Of a stretch of DNA of 64,000 nt, positions 35,387 through 46,218 are shown piece after piece. The stretch is taken from assembly GCA_027625915.1 (NCBI GenBank), contig JANTQA010000012.1, forward strand, positions 13,292,501 to 13,356,500. Reading direction: 5' to 3'. Under the pieces are notes generated by a model. That model did not search any database. It was not told the DNA's origin and saw only the letters and a list, made by a program, of their open reading frames with translations. The stretch comes from Anaeramoeba flamelloides (taxonomy: Eukaryota; Metamonada; Anaeramoebidae). Both the position numbers and the translations under genes were made by a program. Numbering within the stretch: position 1 is the stretch's first letter; each line of letters opens with the position of its first letter.

Positions 35387-36477
35387 AATGTAGAGCATGA
35401 TCTCCGAAATCCTAGTCGTGTATTTTGAAATTCAATATGAATTTTTATTATTGTTCGATTGAAATTACCTTTAAAAACTCAGAGAACATATGTAAGATGG
35501 CACTCATAGTTTCCATTTTGCCATAATTAAATAAAAAAAAAATCAATAAAGAAAAATAACCTTTTGGAACCATACATTGTATAGCTTATTTCTATTTTTG
35601 AATTGTTAAATTAAAGAGTTACATTATATCCCTTTAATAGGAAAACTATCTTCAAATAACAAACTAATAATTTGGCCTTCATGATTTGTGTTTTTTTGAT
35701 TTTTTGATTTCTATAAGTGATTCAAAAGAAAGGCTTTTAGCGTCATTTTTGATAATTTTTGGCCTTCAGTTATTGTTTTGAAATAGATTCAAATCGTTGT
35801 TTGTATACTTTTTTTTTAATTATACTCTCAAACCAACACAAAGCCTGGCAAGAATCAGCAAGATTGAATAAAATCAAAAATATACTGCCAATAATACCAT
35901 CACTTTTAAAAGTCTTTGTAAAAATGTCTGAAAATGATTCAATGGTTTGTAAGTGTTTGAAAGATTTATAAATTATCAGAAAACTTTTGTAAAGCTTTTA
36001 AACGCTAGCCAACATATATGATGGAGAAAAGTTTTGTAAAATTCTTTGCATTTTTTATAGTGTAAAATTTATTTTTTTGTTTATTTTTTATTGTTCAAAA
36101 ATTTATTTGGAATTCTTCAGATATAATACACTTGTACTCTTTATGATCATTAATTAAAATCATTTTACATATAAAAATTCTTGAGATGGGTATGATTCAT
36201 AATAATTTGAGAAGTGAAGGCACCTTTTTTTCTGGATCAAAAACTTTTGATCTAAAGTAAACAATAATGTCTGATAGTTAAATTAGAAGAATCAATGAAT
36301 AACAATATTTCAAGCAAACGATTTTTTCATTATTTATATACCTCTTATCGATCTTTATATTGAGTGGTAGCGAGGTTTTAAATTCAAAAAATTAATTTAT
36401 TTGAGTAATTGAAGGTTTTAGGATTTAAAGGGGCAGATTTTTTGATTGTATACAACTAACAAAATTAATTTACAAAG
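35387..36477. other. intergenic, no gene recognised
   Basis: Downstream flank of the eEF1A-like gene. A 70-codon plus-strand frame (35759-35971) has a short coding-like stretch (AWQESARLNKIKNILPIIPS) but no start context, no family resemblance and low-complexity surroundings. Confidence 0.5.
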
Positions 36478-36633
36478 TATTGGATTACTTTTGAAAGTGT
36501 ATTATTACCTTCTATTTGTATCAGTGCTTTCAAGTAGTGTATTACACAAGCAAGTACTATTTTGGTGGTCATTGAGAAAACTTCAAGATTATCAATATAA
36601 AACGAAACATCTAACCCCCCTTAAAATATTCAG
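36478..36633 (+). other. orphan exon candidate encoding a membrane segment
   Basis: Bounded by TTTACAAAG and a GTATTA donor, 156 bp, open throughout. The product has a hydrophobic segment (VYYYLLFVSVLSSSVL), then a basic aromatic stretch (FWWSLRKLQDYQYKTKHL). It resembles one helix and cytoplasmic loop of a multi-pass membrane protein. No partner exon was identified and no family recognised. Confidence 0.3.
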
Positions 36634-36837
36634 GTATTAAAAATCTTTTAAAAATTTTTTACTTTTTTTTTTGAACTTTTTTTTTTCTTTTATTTTTTGC
36701 TTTTATTTATGGTATTTTCCCCCATTTAATTCAAAATACAGATTTTTTTATTAAATAAAATCTTTCTTTGTGTTAATAATCTCACTTGAATTATATCTAG
36801 TATAAAAAAATATAAAGACATTTAGTGTTTCGGACAG

Positions 36838-37300
36838 TGCCGCAGAGTGTCGTAGAGTGCCTAAGTTTTTTTGGGATTTTCTGTTTTATTTGTTAAATTT
36901 TCTAGGTTTTTTGCTCTTTTCTATTATATTTAGAAAGTGTTCTAGGTTTTTTTGAGTTTTCTATTTATTTGGAAAATCAATAGATTTTCATAAGGTTTTT
37001 TTTACTTCTAGATCTAAAATAGAAAACCTTAAAAAAACTTTTGGAAAATCTATTGATTTTCCAAATAAATAGAAAACTCAAAAAACCTAAAGAAAATCTA
37101 TCGATTTTTCAAATAAACAGAAAACTCAAGAAAACTAAAAAACACTTCTCAGGAATTTAAAAGAGTGAATAAAAATCAAAGATTTGACAAAATTATTTTG
37201 AATATTGGGAAAATAATATCTTTTCCTTTTTTTAATTTGAGAAATTAAAAGTAAAATGTCAAACATTTTCTTTTTATTTCTCAAATTAAAAAAAAAATCC
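36838..37300 (-). mobile_element. hairpin cassette cluster, locus 5
   Basis: In reversed orientation this starts with the decamer tail (AGTGCCGCAGAGTGTCGTAG, 36838-36857). Several palindromes follow. The largest has arms of about 45 nt, 36944-36989 and 37043-37087, bounded by AGGTTTTTTT and AAAAAACCT, with TATTTATTTGG-type stems. A smaller inverted repeat (AAGGTTTT ... AAAACCTT) lies in its loop. A further hairpin is at 37226-37296. Stem sequences differ from those of loci 1-4 while the boundaries are the same. Confidence 0.65.
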
Positions 37301-37898
37301 TACAGTAAACATAAGTACATATTCTTAAATCACATCTCTTCATTAACAAAAAAATAAATGAGAAAACTTTAATTTTTTTTTTTATGATTTTGTAAATTGT
37401 ATGATTGATTGAATGGTGGTGTTGTCTTTTTGTGTAATTTTATTTTTTATTATTCATTTTCAGTTTTAATTATCAATCTCAAAAAAATAAAAATAAATAA
37501 AAAAAAATGAGGTTTTGGGTGTCGAAGTGATAAATAAATTTATCCTATGAAATTTTAATATTTAAAATTCTTAGAAAACAACGCTTCCAATTAAATGGGA
37601 TTAAGTTAATAATAATATACCGAATTATTTGTTTTTAAAAATTTCAAAAACTTATTAGACTTATAAAATAAAAGTAATTTTTGTTAACCTGGAATAGTAT
37701 ATATACATAATATTAATTTATTCTGAAAAAATGATTTTTATCCAGTTTTTCGATTTTTGATCTAATATGTTTTTCTTAAAGTTCCATTTTTTTTTTGTTT
37801 TTTTTTAGGCATTTTTAATGTTGATTCAAATAAATAAATATATTTTCAAACTAAAGGGTATTAAAATCATCTATGTACCTATTGTAAAGAATTAATTA

Positions 37899-38096
37899 CA
37901 GTATGTTCCACTTTAAAGCACAAACTTTCAACATAATTTAAGGCACAATAAAAATCTCAAATTAAGGCACAATCTTCAGATTCTAGTTAATTGATTTGTG
38001 TAAAAAAAAATATTACAAATTTTGTGCCTTAATTTGAGATTTTTTTGTGCCTTAAATTTCGTTGAAAGTTTGTCTCCTTAAAAGTGGAACTAACTG
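37899..38096. mobile_element. TA-flanked MITE, family A copy
   Basis: 198 bp flanked by TA. Ends CAGTATGTTCCACTTTAAAG and GTGGAACTAACTG. The interior inverted blocks match the 23.5-kb and 25.9-kb copies closely. Confidence 0.85.
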
Positions 38097-39264
38097 TATT
38101 TATTAAAATTTAAAATAATTTTATTCTTTTTTGTACATAAGGAATCTGAATCAATTTTTTTTTTCAAAAATATCAAAAAGAATAAATCAACATAAAGTTA
38201 AATTGTTTTTTACAACGTTTATCACTTTTGAGGGTCGAGATATATGAGAAAAATAATTTTCTGAAATCAAAATATTTTTTTGAAAATTTTTATTCTTCTA
38301 GTAATAAAAATCAAAAACGACTCAAAATGTAAGGTATGATTACTTTCTAAAAATAAACAATGAAAAATGGACATTTTTCGAAAGTATTGTCAAAGAGTGA
38401 CACACAATTTTTAATGTGAATGGTTGTTAAATTATAATTTTGAAAATGTCTATTTTAGTTAAAAAGTGCCAATCATGAAGTTTTTGATATTTCAAAGACT
38501 TTTTTTTCATTTTTCATTACAATATTTTTATCTAAAGAATGTTAAAAAATTCTTCTTCTCATAAATTTAAAAGATTAAAAAATAACCACGAAATATATTA
38601 AATCAAATTTAATAGGTTATTTTCTTTAATATATTAATTTGAGCTAAAATTGTGAAATTCTAGCATTTGGAAATATACCGAATGGAAATATATTTTTTTT
38701 TTTTTGTTTTTTTTTTGGAAATTTTGTAATTGAGAATTGAAAAGATTTTTTTTGAAATTTCTTTTTTTGAAATTCAGAATTTTTTAAATGAGATACTAGG
38801 AATTTTTTTTTAATATTTGAATTCTGTCAACCAGAAAAGTGCAATTTCACAATATCCCTTTTTTGTTTCAAGATTTCCATCGAATTTTGAGTTTATGTGC
38901 AGTAAGACATTATATATTTAATGTGGAAAATGTGATCAAAAGTTAAGTTAACAGAAAAATTCCAAATTAAATCATTAAAAGGTTAGGTTAGTTGAAAATA
39001 AATTGGGTGTAAATAATTTTTCAAAAAAAAATACCTTAATTTAAATTTTGTTCTGCCGTAATAGTTCGAAGTAATTTATAAAAAAAATTATTAATTAATA
39101 TATAAAATTTTATTATATCTTAAGGTATAAGAAAAAGGATGCTAATTTGAAATGTATATTTTGAATTTTTCATTAGTAATTCAAGTCTCGGTGTGCTAAT
39201 TTTCTAGTAATTAAGATGAAATAAGGTTAAGTGGTTCAGATTGAATTTTTCGCATTACTTTCAG

Positions 39265-39342
39265 GTAGATTTTCCAGCAACTTTTGGAAAAATAAAAACT
39301 GTTATTGTAGAGTTAAATAGAATAGAGAATCAATTTTTTCAG
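39265..39342 (+). other. orphan exon candidate, 78 bp, phase 0 at both ends
   Basis: Bounded by a good acceptor (ATTACTTTCAG) and a GTAAAA donor. It encodes 26 residues (VDFPATFGKIKTVIVELNRI, then ENQFFQ) in an open frame with coding-like codons. It lies 133 bp before the START gene and on the same strand, but cannot be joined to it because that gene has its own ATG and a complete frame. No family recognised. Confidence 0.35.
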
Positions 39343-39475
39343 GTAAAAACTGTTAAATATCATTTGAAAATTGACCTTATTGATTTTATTTACATTTTTA
39401 AATCATTTCTATGTGACACTTGCTTTAGGTAAAAAAATAATCATTTTTTTTCCATTTTTTTAAAAAAAAATCAAA

Positions 39476-40342
39476 ATGAGTAAAAAAAAAAAAAAAAAAA
39501 AAGTAAAAAAGAAAAAGATAACCAAAGAAGAAAGGGAAAAAAAATATAAAAAAATCGCATACACAGCTGGTGAAGAGTGTATTGAAGTTGTTCTAAATGA
39601 AGTAAGTGATAAAACACTTGAGTGGGAAGAAATCAGTTCGAACCAGGATGTGCAACTGTACAAAAGGGATATCGACGGTTTCAAGGTGCCAAAATTAAAA
39701 CTTGTGTGTATGGTGCCAATGGCCAACCCTGAAGAAGTTGTTAGTCTTACATGGACTTTCGAAGGAAGAAAGAAATGGGACAAAAAATTGAAAGCGATCG
39801 AAATCTTAAAAACTTTTAATGTAGAAAAGGAGAATGAAAATCTGGATGTTATCCTTTTTGCAATCAACCCCCCTGTGAAGACAATGTCTACAAGAGTTCA
39901 AATTGATGTCTCGCTTACTCGGAGAACAAACGACGGAAAGATTATTTCTGGTAGAAAAACACTCGAAGATTCCAAAATGGGCCTCGATACAACCAAAGCA
40001 AAGGGCAAGCGTGGAAGAACTAACCCCTCAGGATTCGTTATCACGCCAATAACAAGGAAGCAATGGATCAAATACGCAAAAAAGTCCAAGACAACAAGGA
40101 CAATCAATGAAGGCGAAGATCCCGACGAAATCGTAGCATCAAAATTTGAGTCCATCATCTTCCCAGACATTGGCAAAAACGCAAAAAAAATGATGGGAAA
40201 GATGATGATAAAAGTGATGTCCAAAATGATGCCAAAATCCTTCACTAGATTTGTTGACTATGTGACAACTGATTTCCAACAAGAGAAAAAGAAAAAATCA
40301 AAGAAAAAAAAATCAAAGCGATCAGAAAAGTCTCAAAAATAA
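39476..40342 (+). CDS. START-domain lipid-transfer-type protein
   Basis: An intronless 288-residue protein. START domains form a deep hydrophobic pocket that carries a lipid such as sterol or phospholipid. The domain covers about residues 48-262. Diagnostic stretches are WEEISSNQDVQLYKRDIDGF (50-69), the VPKLK strand, PEEVVSLTWTFEGRKKWDK (85-103), an EILKTFNVEKENENLDVILF block (109-128), PPVKTMSTRV (132-141) and GKIISGRKT (154-162). The C-terminal amphipathic helix is replaced by a methionine- and lysine-rich segment (MMGKMMIKVMSKMMPKSF). Both ends are lysine-rich, which could target acidic membranes or the nucleus. No membrane anchor or other domain is seen. The ligand cannot be predicted. 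The ATG follows a run of A and gives poly-lysine from an A tract; a slightly later start is not available. Confidence 0.85.
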   Translation: MSKKKKKKKVKKKKITKEEREKKYKKIAYTAGEECIEVVLNEVSDKTLEWEEISSNQDVQLYKRDIDGFKVPKLKLVCMVPMANPEEVVSLTWTFEGRKKWDKKLKAIEILKTFNVEKENENLDVILFAINPPVKTMSTRVQIDVSLTRRTNDGKIISGRKTLEDSKMGLDTTKAKGKRGRTNPSGFVITPITRKQWIKYAKKSKTTRTINEGEDPDEIVASKFESIIFPDIGKNAKKMMGKMMIKVMSKMMPKSFTRFVDYVTTDFQQEKKKKSKKKKSKRSEKSQK

Positions 40343-40722
40343 GAACAACAAATAAAAAAAATTTAAAAATATGGCTTTTAAGGAAAACAATTTCTCTGAA
40401 ACAAAGAAATTTTGTTTTTGTTTGTCTTGTTTTTAATTTGTTTTTATTTTGTCTTTTAGGTAGAATGAAATATACTGTTATTATTAGGGTAAAAAAGATC
40501 AACAATGTTTTTGATTGTGGGAATTCATAGAAAAAACAGAAACCTGAAAATGAAAAGTAAAACCAATTAATAGAAGAAACAAACCAACTTCAAATAATAA
40601 TCCATTTTATTATTTTCAATCAAACCAACAAATACAATTTATAATTACTTTTTAATCGAAATTGTTCAAGTTGTTTTGTAGATCTCAAAAATAGTCAATT
40701 ATTTTAAAACACATTTTTAATA

Positions 40723-40953
40723 CTGATAAATTCAAATAGGTGTCTGAAAATTTTTACTTCATATTCCATTTTACAATTTTTTTATCACAAGTTTTGATTA
40801 AAGCATTTTATTGCTTTAAATCTTAAGTAACTTTGTAAAATTAGTTGATCTTTGAAATATTCCTACTAAAGAACTGTTTGAAAAGTTGAGTTGATAGATT
40901 TATAAAAATGGAAATTGAATAAAAAGTTTATTACATGTGTTTGAAGTTATCAG
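40723..40953. mobile_element. TA-flanked MITE, family B copy 2
   Basis: 231 bp between TA dinucleotides (40721-40722, 40954-40955). Ends CTGATAAATTCAAATAGG and TTTGAAGTTATCAG. The interior matches 8894-9144 (GAACTGTTTGAAAAG, TGCTTTAAATC). Confidence 0.75.
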
Positions 40954-40999
40954 TAATTATGGATAAACCAAAGAAACAATCCCCATACAAAAAGGTAGT

Positions 41000-43737
41000 A
41001 TTAAAAAAACTGTTATTGTGTTGAATCCTTCATTTTGTTTTTAATCATTTATTTTTACTTTTCATTTTCAGTTTTCTGTTATTCTATTAAGACTTCCAAT
41101 CAAAAAATGGGTTTAACTTTTTTACCCTGTTTTGCTCTTTTCACCAAATGGTTGAATTAAAAAAATGATATACAATTTTTATTTGTTTTCGATTTTTTTC
41201 ATTTTTAGCCTCACTTTGAATAAAATATTACAAAATTTTATTTGTTTAAAGGCTGAGAAACTTTTATAAATTAGTTGATCTTTGAAATTTTTTTTCAATG
41301 TCGGTTATAATAGTAGATTGGTCAAATTTAAATCACAAAAAAATCAAACAAAGTATTTTTTTACCGTTTTTTGTATTTAAATGCCATTAGAATCTAACAG
41401 TTTTTACTTTTTTTGAAGAATCAAAAAATTGGAAATTGTTTTCCTAAAAATTGACCACTCAAGAAAATCCCAATTAAATGATTAGTAAAAAGAAAAAAAA
41501 TATAAAAGTGAATTTGATCACAAATTCAAAAAAAATTTATAGCATCTTGAAATTGAAAACTAAAGTGTAAATCTGATTACTAGAATACTGTCTTGATTTT
41601 AATACTATTTTTCAGAAATGAATTATTATTTCTCAAAGTTTGATCCAATTTTTACCATTTTGAAACGTTCAAAACTTTACTTTTTTTTTTAAATTATTTT
41701 GTAAAAATATTTTATTTTTTCTTTGAAGAGTAAAAAGTTTTATTATCTGTGAGGGGTCCACATAAAATTTTATCTTTAAAATGATCAACTTGGATTTAAT
41801 ATAACCCAGTATAAAAAATATACTGAATTTTCTATAAATTAAAATAATTAATTTATACTTGAAAATAATATAATTTTTTTATTAGGTGAAGTTTTGAATC
41901 AATTTTTTTTTTTTTTTTTTGTTATATAAAAAAAAAATACTAGCAAATCAAGATATAACATTAAATAGAAAAATTCTCCCAACCCACTTTAAAAATTGGG
42001 GAAAATAAACTTAAAATATAAAAAAAAAAAAATGCTTTTTAATTTGATTATTTTTATTTAATAATTAATAATAGTTATATTATTTATTTCATTGGGTAAA
42101 CTAGTATTCATTGGAAAAATAATCAATGTGCACCATTATAATTTATCAGTTTTTGTTTTTTTTTTTTACTTTAAAAAAAATAATTTATAAGTGATAATTC
42201 TAATAAAAAAATGTAAAATAAAATAATAACAAATAACTAAATTTTAATAATAAAAGTTGGTTATTTATACTTTTGATGATTGAGAAAAGTTGTGGTATGT
42301 TTCCAATGTCAATAAATTGGATAAATTAATCAAAATATAATAAATTAAAGTCTATTTCTGATATTCATTGGTTTTATATTTTATTTATTTTTCTAATATT
42401 GTTAAAATAAAGTAATTTTTGAAATGATATTTTGTATACAAACTCTTTGAAAAAAATTAACAAAAATTAGATTTCATTCAGATAAAAATTTTTTTAAAAT
42501 TTTACTTTTTGTTTTTTGAATCCTAAATAACGAACAAAGTGTAATGGTTCTATTTCCAAGAAACTGGATATAAAAAAATAGAATTGTTTTTAAACTTGAG
42601 ATAACGTTTTCTAATTTTAATCAAGAAATTGGTTTATTAACTGTAATGGTACCAATGTAAAAAATAAATTTATAAAGTGTATCCAAAAAAGTAGTACATT
42701 TGATTTTTTTTTTTACATTTCATAAACAATACCCTTTATGGGTCGATTTATTATTATAAATTCAGACATATTAATCCTGTTTGAATCAATACCCATTATA
42801 TTTATTCCAAAAATATGTTCAGAAAAAAGATCTAAATAACGAGAAGAAAAAAAATTACTTTTTTGGAGAAAATATGGGTCTGACAATTCCAATATAAAAA
42901 AAAAAAATCTGCTATATAACAAGGTGCCAAAGTATTTTTTAAATAATAATATGTATTTATATGTTTTTCATTCAACAGTTAATTTTCCGGAGATTATCCA
43001 ACTTTCTGAAAACGGCAATTTTTTCTATGCAAAAGAAAGTAAATAATCGGCAATTTTCACTCCGAAAAAATATCAAAAAGAATATAATCTTAAATTTTTA
43101 TAATTTTTTGTTATATAACGTTTAATCTATAAACAAGTTGAATTGTTATCAACAATTAAAAACAAAGATTATTTTTGAGTTTCATTATTTAAATGTTTTT
43201 TTGATCATTGCTTTAAAAAAGATATAAATAAATCAATAAATAAATTTTCAACACTTAGTTTAAAAATCCTTTAGTAGATTTGAGAAAACAAGAAATAGGG
43301 GGCAGTAATTCCATAAGAACTAAATTAGGAAAAGAAATTTTAATATTTAAAAAGTATGAATTTTTCATTTAATAATTGCTTTAAAATTGCGTTATCTTTC
43401 GATTTTTGGGTGTTGGGGCTTGAAAGATTTAATAAATATCTAAAAAAATGTAAATTGTTGATGGTTCGGAAGTTTCTTTTGAAAAAATCAACTTTTTTAT
43501 TGATAATCAAGAATAAATTTTTGTTCTAATAATTGATTTCATTTTTTATTATTTGTAATATTTCCTCCTCAATATCTTCTATAATAAGAGAAGGTGTTAG
43601 AAATATAATGGGTTTTTTTTTTTTGGGGTGTAGTTTTAATTTGAGTTAGGAATGTTTCTACTAGCTATTTATCCATATTCCATAAAAATTTGAAAAAAAA
43701 ATATTATTGAATCTGTTAAATTTGATGAAATTTAATA
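41000..43737. other. AT-rich region with repeats, no firm gene
   Basis: Contains sequence shared with 51000-51530 (an ATTTGATTMTTTTTA then AATAATTAATAA pattern) and a fragment of MITE family B near 41260. A minus-strand frame at 42713-42922 (FSEHIFGINIMGIDSNRINM, then IIINRPIKGIVYEM) looks partly coding but has no recognisable family, start or splice partner. Confidence 0.5.
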
Positions 43738-44288
43738 ACTAAACTAAATTCCAAAATTTTGGACACGGTTTAAACAGTTGAACGAATAACAAGACCTACA
43801 CTTTACATTCAATTTCGGAATAATTCTGATTTTACAAACTGTTTCATTTCTTGTCTTATTTGTTTTTTTTTTTCAATTTCCTTTTTTCCTGTTATGAAAT
43901 CTGTTACCTTAGATCTGTAATTTTTTTTTTCTAATTGTTGATAGAAGCTTAGTGTAAGGTTTGTTAAATTGAAAAATTGCAAACAATTATTCGATGGTAT
44001 CTTATCATTCGATTGATCAAAAATTGTTGTGAAATTTCAACAAATTTACTAATATAAATTTTTTTGTTCAGCTCATTTCATCATTATTTTGGACACACCA
44101 ATTTTTATTTTTGAGTTTAATATTTTTTTTATTTTATTTGGATTTAAACGATTGGGTATAAAGCATTAATACTCTGTAATTTAAATGTTTTTTATATATT
44201 CAGTTTGGAAAATTCAAATAAATGGTGTTTTTTTTTTGCCTATTTTTGATTTTGGGTGTGTCCAAATTTTTGAGAATTGGGTTTATTT
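43738..44288 (+). mobile_element. family C element, copy 3
   Basis: Same orientation and order as 611-1151: AACTAAACTAAATTCCAAAA end, ATGGTATCTTATCATT core, GGGTGTGTCCAAATTTTTG end. TA at the left (43736-43737). About 550 bp, no reading frame. Confidence 0.78.
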
Positions 44289-45545
44289 TTGAAAATCAAA
44301 ACAAAGATCAATTTTTTCTGATCTTCCAGGATTCAATATTTCGTTTATTTTGCTTGTGTTTTTAAAATAAGATTAAAGTTTAAATATTATTTATTTCCAC
44401 AAACTATCAAAATTTATTAGAATTGGGATTTCATCAAAATAGAAATGTTTGACAAATATTTCTTTTAGATTTTTCAATTCAAAAATTCCAATCAAAATAT
44501 GATGAGATCTTTTTACTCAAAATAAATATAGAAAAATGAATTCTGGAAAAAATAATAATTTATTTCTACAAAGTTGATAAAGTGGTTCATTTATTTAGTT
44601 TAGTCAAGTCCTTCGACAACTAAATAGTCTATTATGTTTTTGAAATATAAATCAGAGTTACTACTTCCTTAATGGCAATTTCCATTAAAGAAAAACTCTA
44701 GATAAACTCAAACTATAATAAAACAATTTTTCTACAATTTCGTTTTTCAAAATAAGATAACTCGACTTTCAAAACATGTTATTTCAAAAATTTATCCAAA
44801 ATTGTTAGAGAATCAGAAAAACTTTAAAACAATTAAAAGGGTTTAAAAGAAAAGGTTTTGTAAAATTTTATTATTGTTTTTCATTTTTGTTCAAAAATAA
44901 GAAAAATAAAGAAAATATATAATAATATATCTATTATCAAATTGCTTTTCTTCGGAATAGCCAACAGAAAAGCAAAAAATTAAAAATTAAATAAAATACA
45001 GTTGTCTTAAAACAGTGAACACTAAAAGTTTTCAAAGTGGTACTTCAAAATGTATAATTCACAATGTTATTAACAGTTTGAGCACAACTTATAAAACATG
45101 TATTCCACCCTATTTTAAAACATCTGTTAAAGAAAATTAAAAAGTTTCTATCACTATAAAAAATTAAAAAAAAAATTAAAAAAAAAAAAAATGTTTCTCA
45201 ACATTTTTTACCATCTTGATTGATATCTTCTTTTGAAAAAAATAACAAAAAAGGTAAAAAAAAAAAATCTTTACTTTTGTGATAAATGAAACAAAAGTAA
45301 AGACTCTCTTTTGTTCTAAATAAAACAAAAGTTAAGCCTCTTTAAAAAAATATATTCAAAATTTTAATTAAAATTAGGAAAAAGAAAAATTATCAAAAAT
45401 ACTGCTGCTTTCAAAAAGTTTGTCTTTAGAGTTTTACAAAGTGCTAATAAAAGTCCTTAAAACTGGTGAATTGTAAAGTTTTAAGAGTCACTTAGAAAAC
45501 GTTCAGTATGCACTTATTTCAAACAGCTGTACCACAGAAAAGAAA

Positions 45546-46218
45546 TTAGTTTTCTCTAATAAAAACTAATTGCGTTCTCAGATAGTTGGATCTATTTTTG
45601 AAACCTCGTTTTTCCATCATCTTGACGACGCCTCTTTGCGAGTTTCTGCATAGCTTGACAAACCGAGACTTGTTGTCTTCTTTTGTAATGCCTTTAGTCA
45701 GCTCCACAAAAATCTCAAATAATTTCTTATCTAAAATAATTTTGTTTTCTCCTTTATTGTTCCCACAAAAGGCTTCCCAATTCGTGGTAAGATCCGAGTT
45801 GTGTTTTTGGATCATTTCAATTCTCTATTAGTATCAGATATTATAATAAAAATTTCGGTTTTCCAAGAAAAATTGAAAAATAAAGTAAAATTAAAAATTT
45901 TAAAAAAAAAGGGGTCAAAAATAAAAATAAAAAAAAATTAAAGTTGAACAAAAGATGTACTTGTTTCCAGTTTGGCCTTGGTTTAGAGTTAAGAAACTCT
46001 TTCAATTCTTCTTTGGTATAAGAGTCTATTGGTGTTTCTTTTCGTGAGGAATCTAATTTTGTTTTGCATTCGATCAAATCATTCTGTTGGATTACTAAGA
46101 AAAGGTTTTCTAATGGTTTGCGATTTTGGAACTTTTGAGAATGAAATTTGAGAGTGGCCAAGATCTTTCCAAATTCATATTCTTGTTGAAAATTCTTCTG
46201 AATGTTTGAGTGGAGCAT
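45546..46218 (-). CDS. hypothetical protein, two exons, 178 residues
   Basis: Exons 46218-45961 and 45824-45546 join in phase across a 136-bp GT-AG intron (donor GTACAT, acceptor CTAATAG). ATG is at 46218 and TAA ends at 45546. The codons are GC-richer than the flanks and use C/G-ending codons, as in the other genes here. The product is soluble and charged, with no signal peptide or membrane segment. Exon 1 has NFQQEYEFGKILATLKFH and PIDSYTKEELKEFLNSKPRP; exon 2 has LFEIFVELTKGITKED and CRNSQRGVVKMMEKRGFKNR. Predicted to be mainly helical. I do not recognise a family. The gene structure is well supported; the function is unknown. Confidence 0.7.

Noticed and set aside
39460-40245. Minus-strand frames opposite the START gene
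   Set aside because: Antisense shadows of the START coding sequence; serine/phenylalanine-rich, as expected from complementing its codons.
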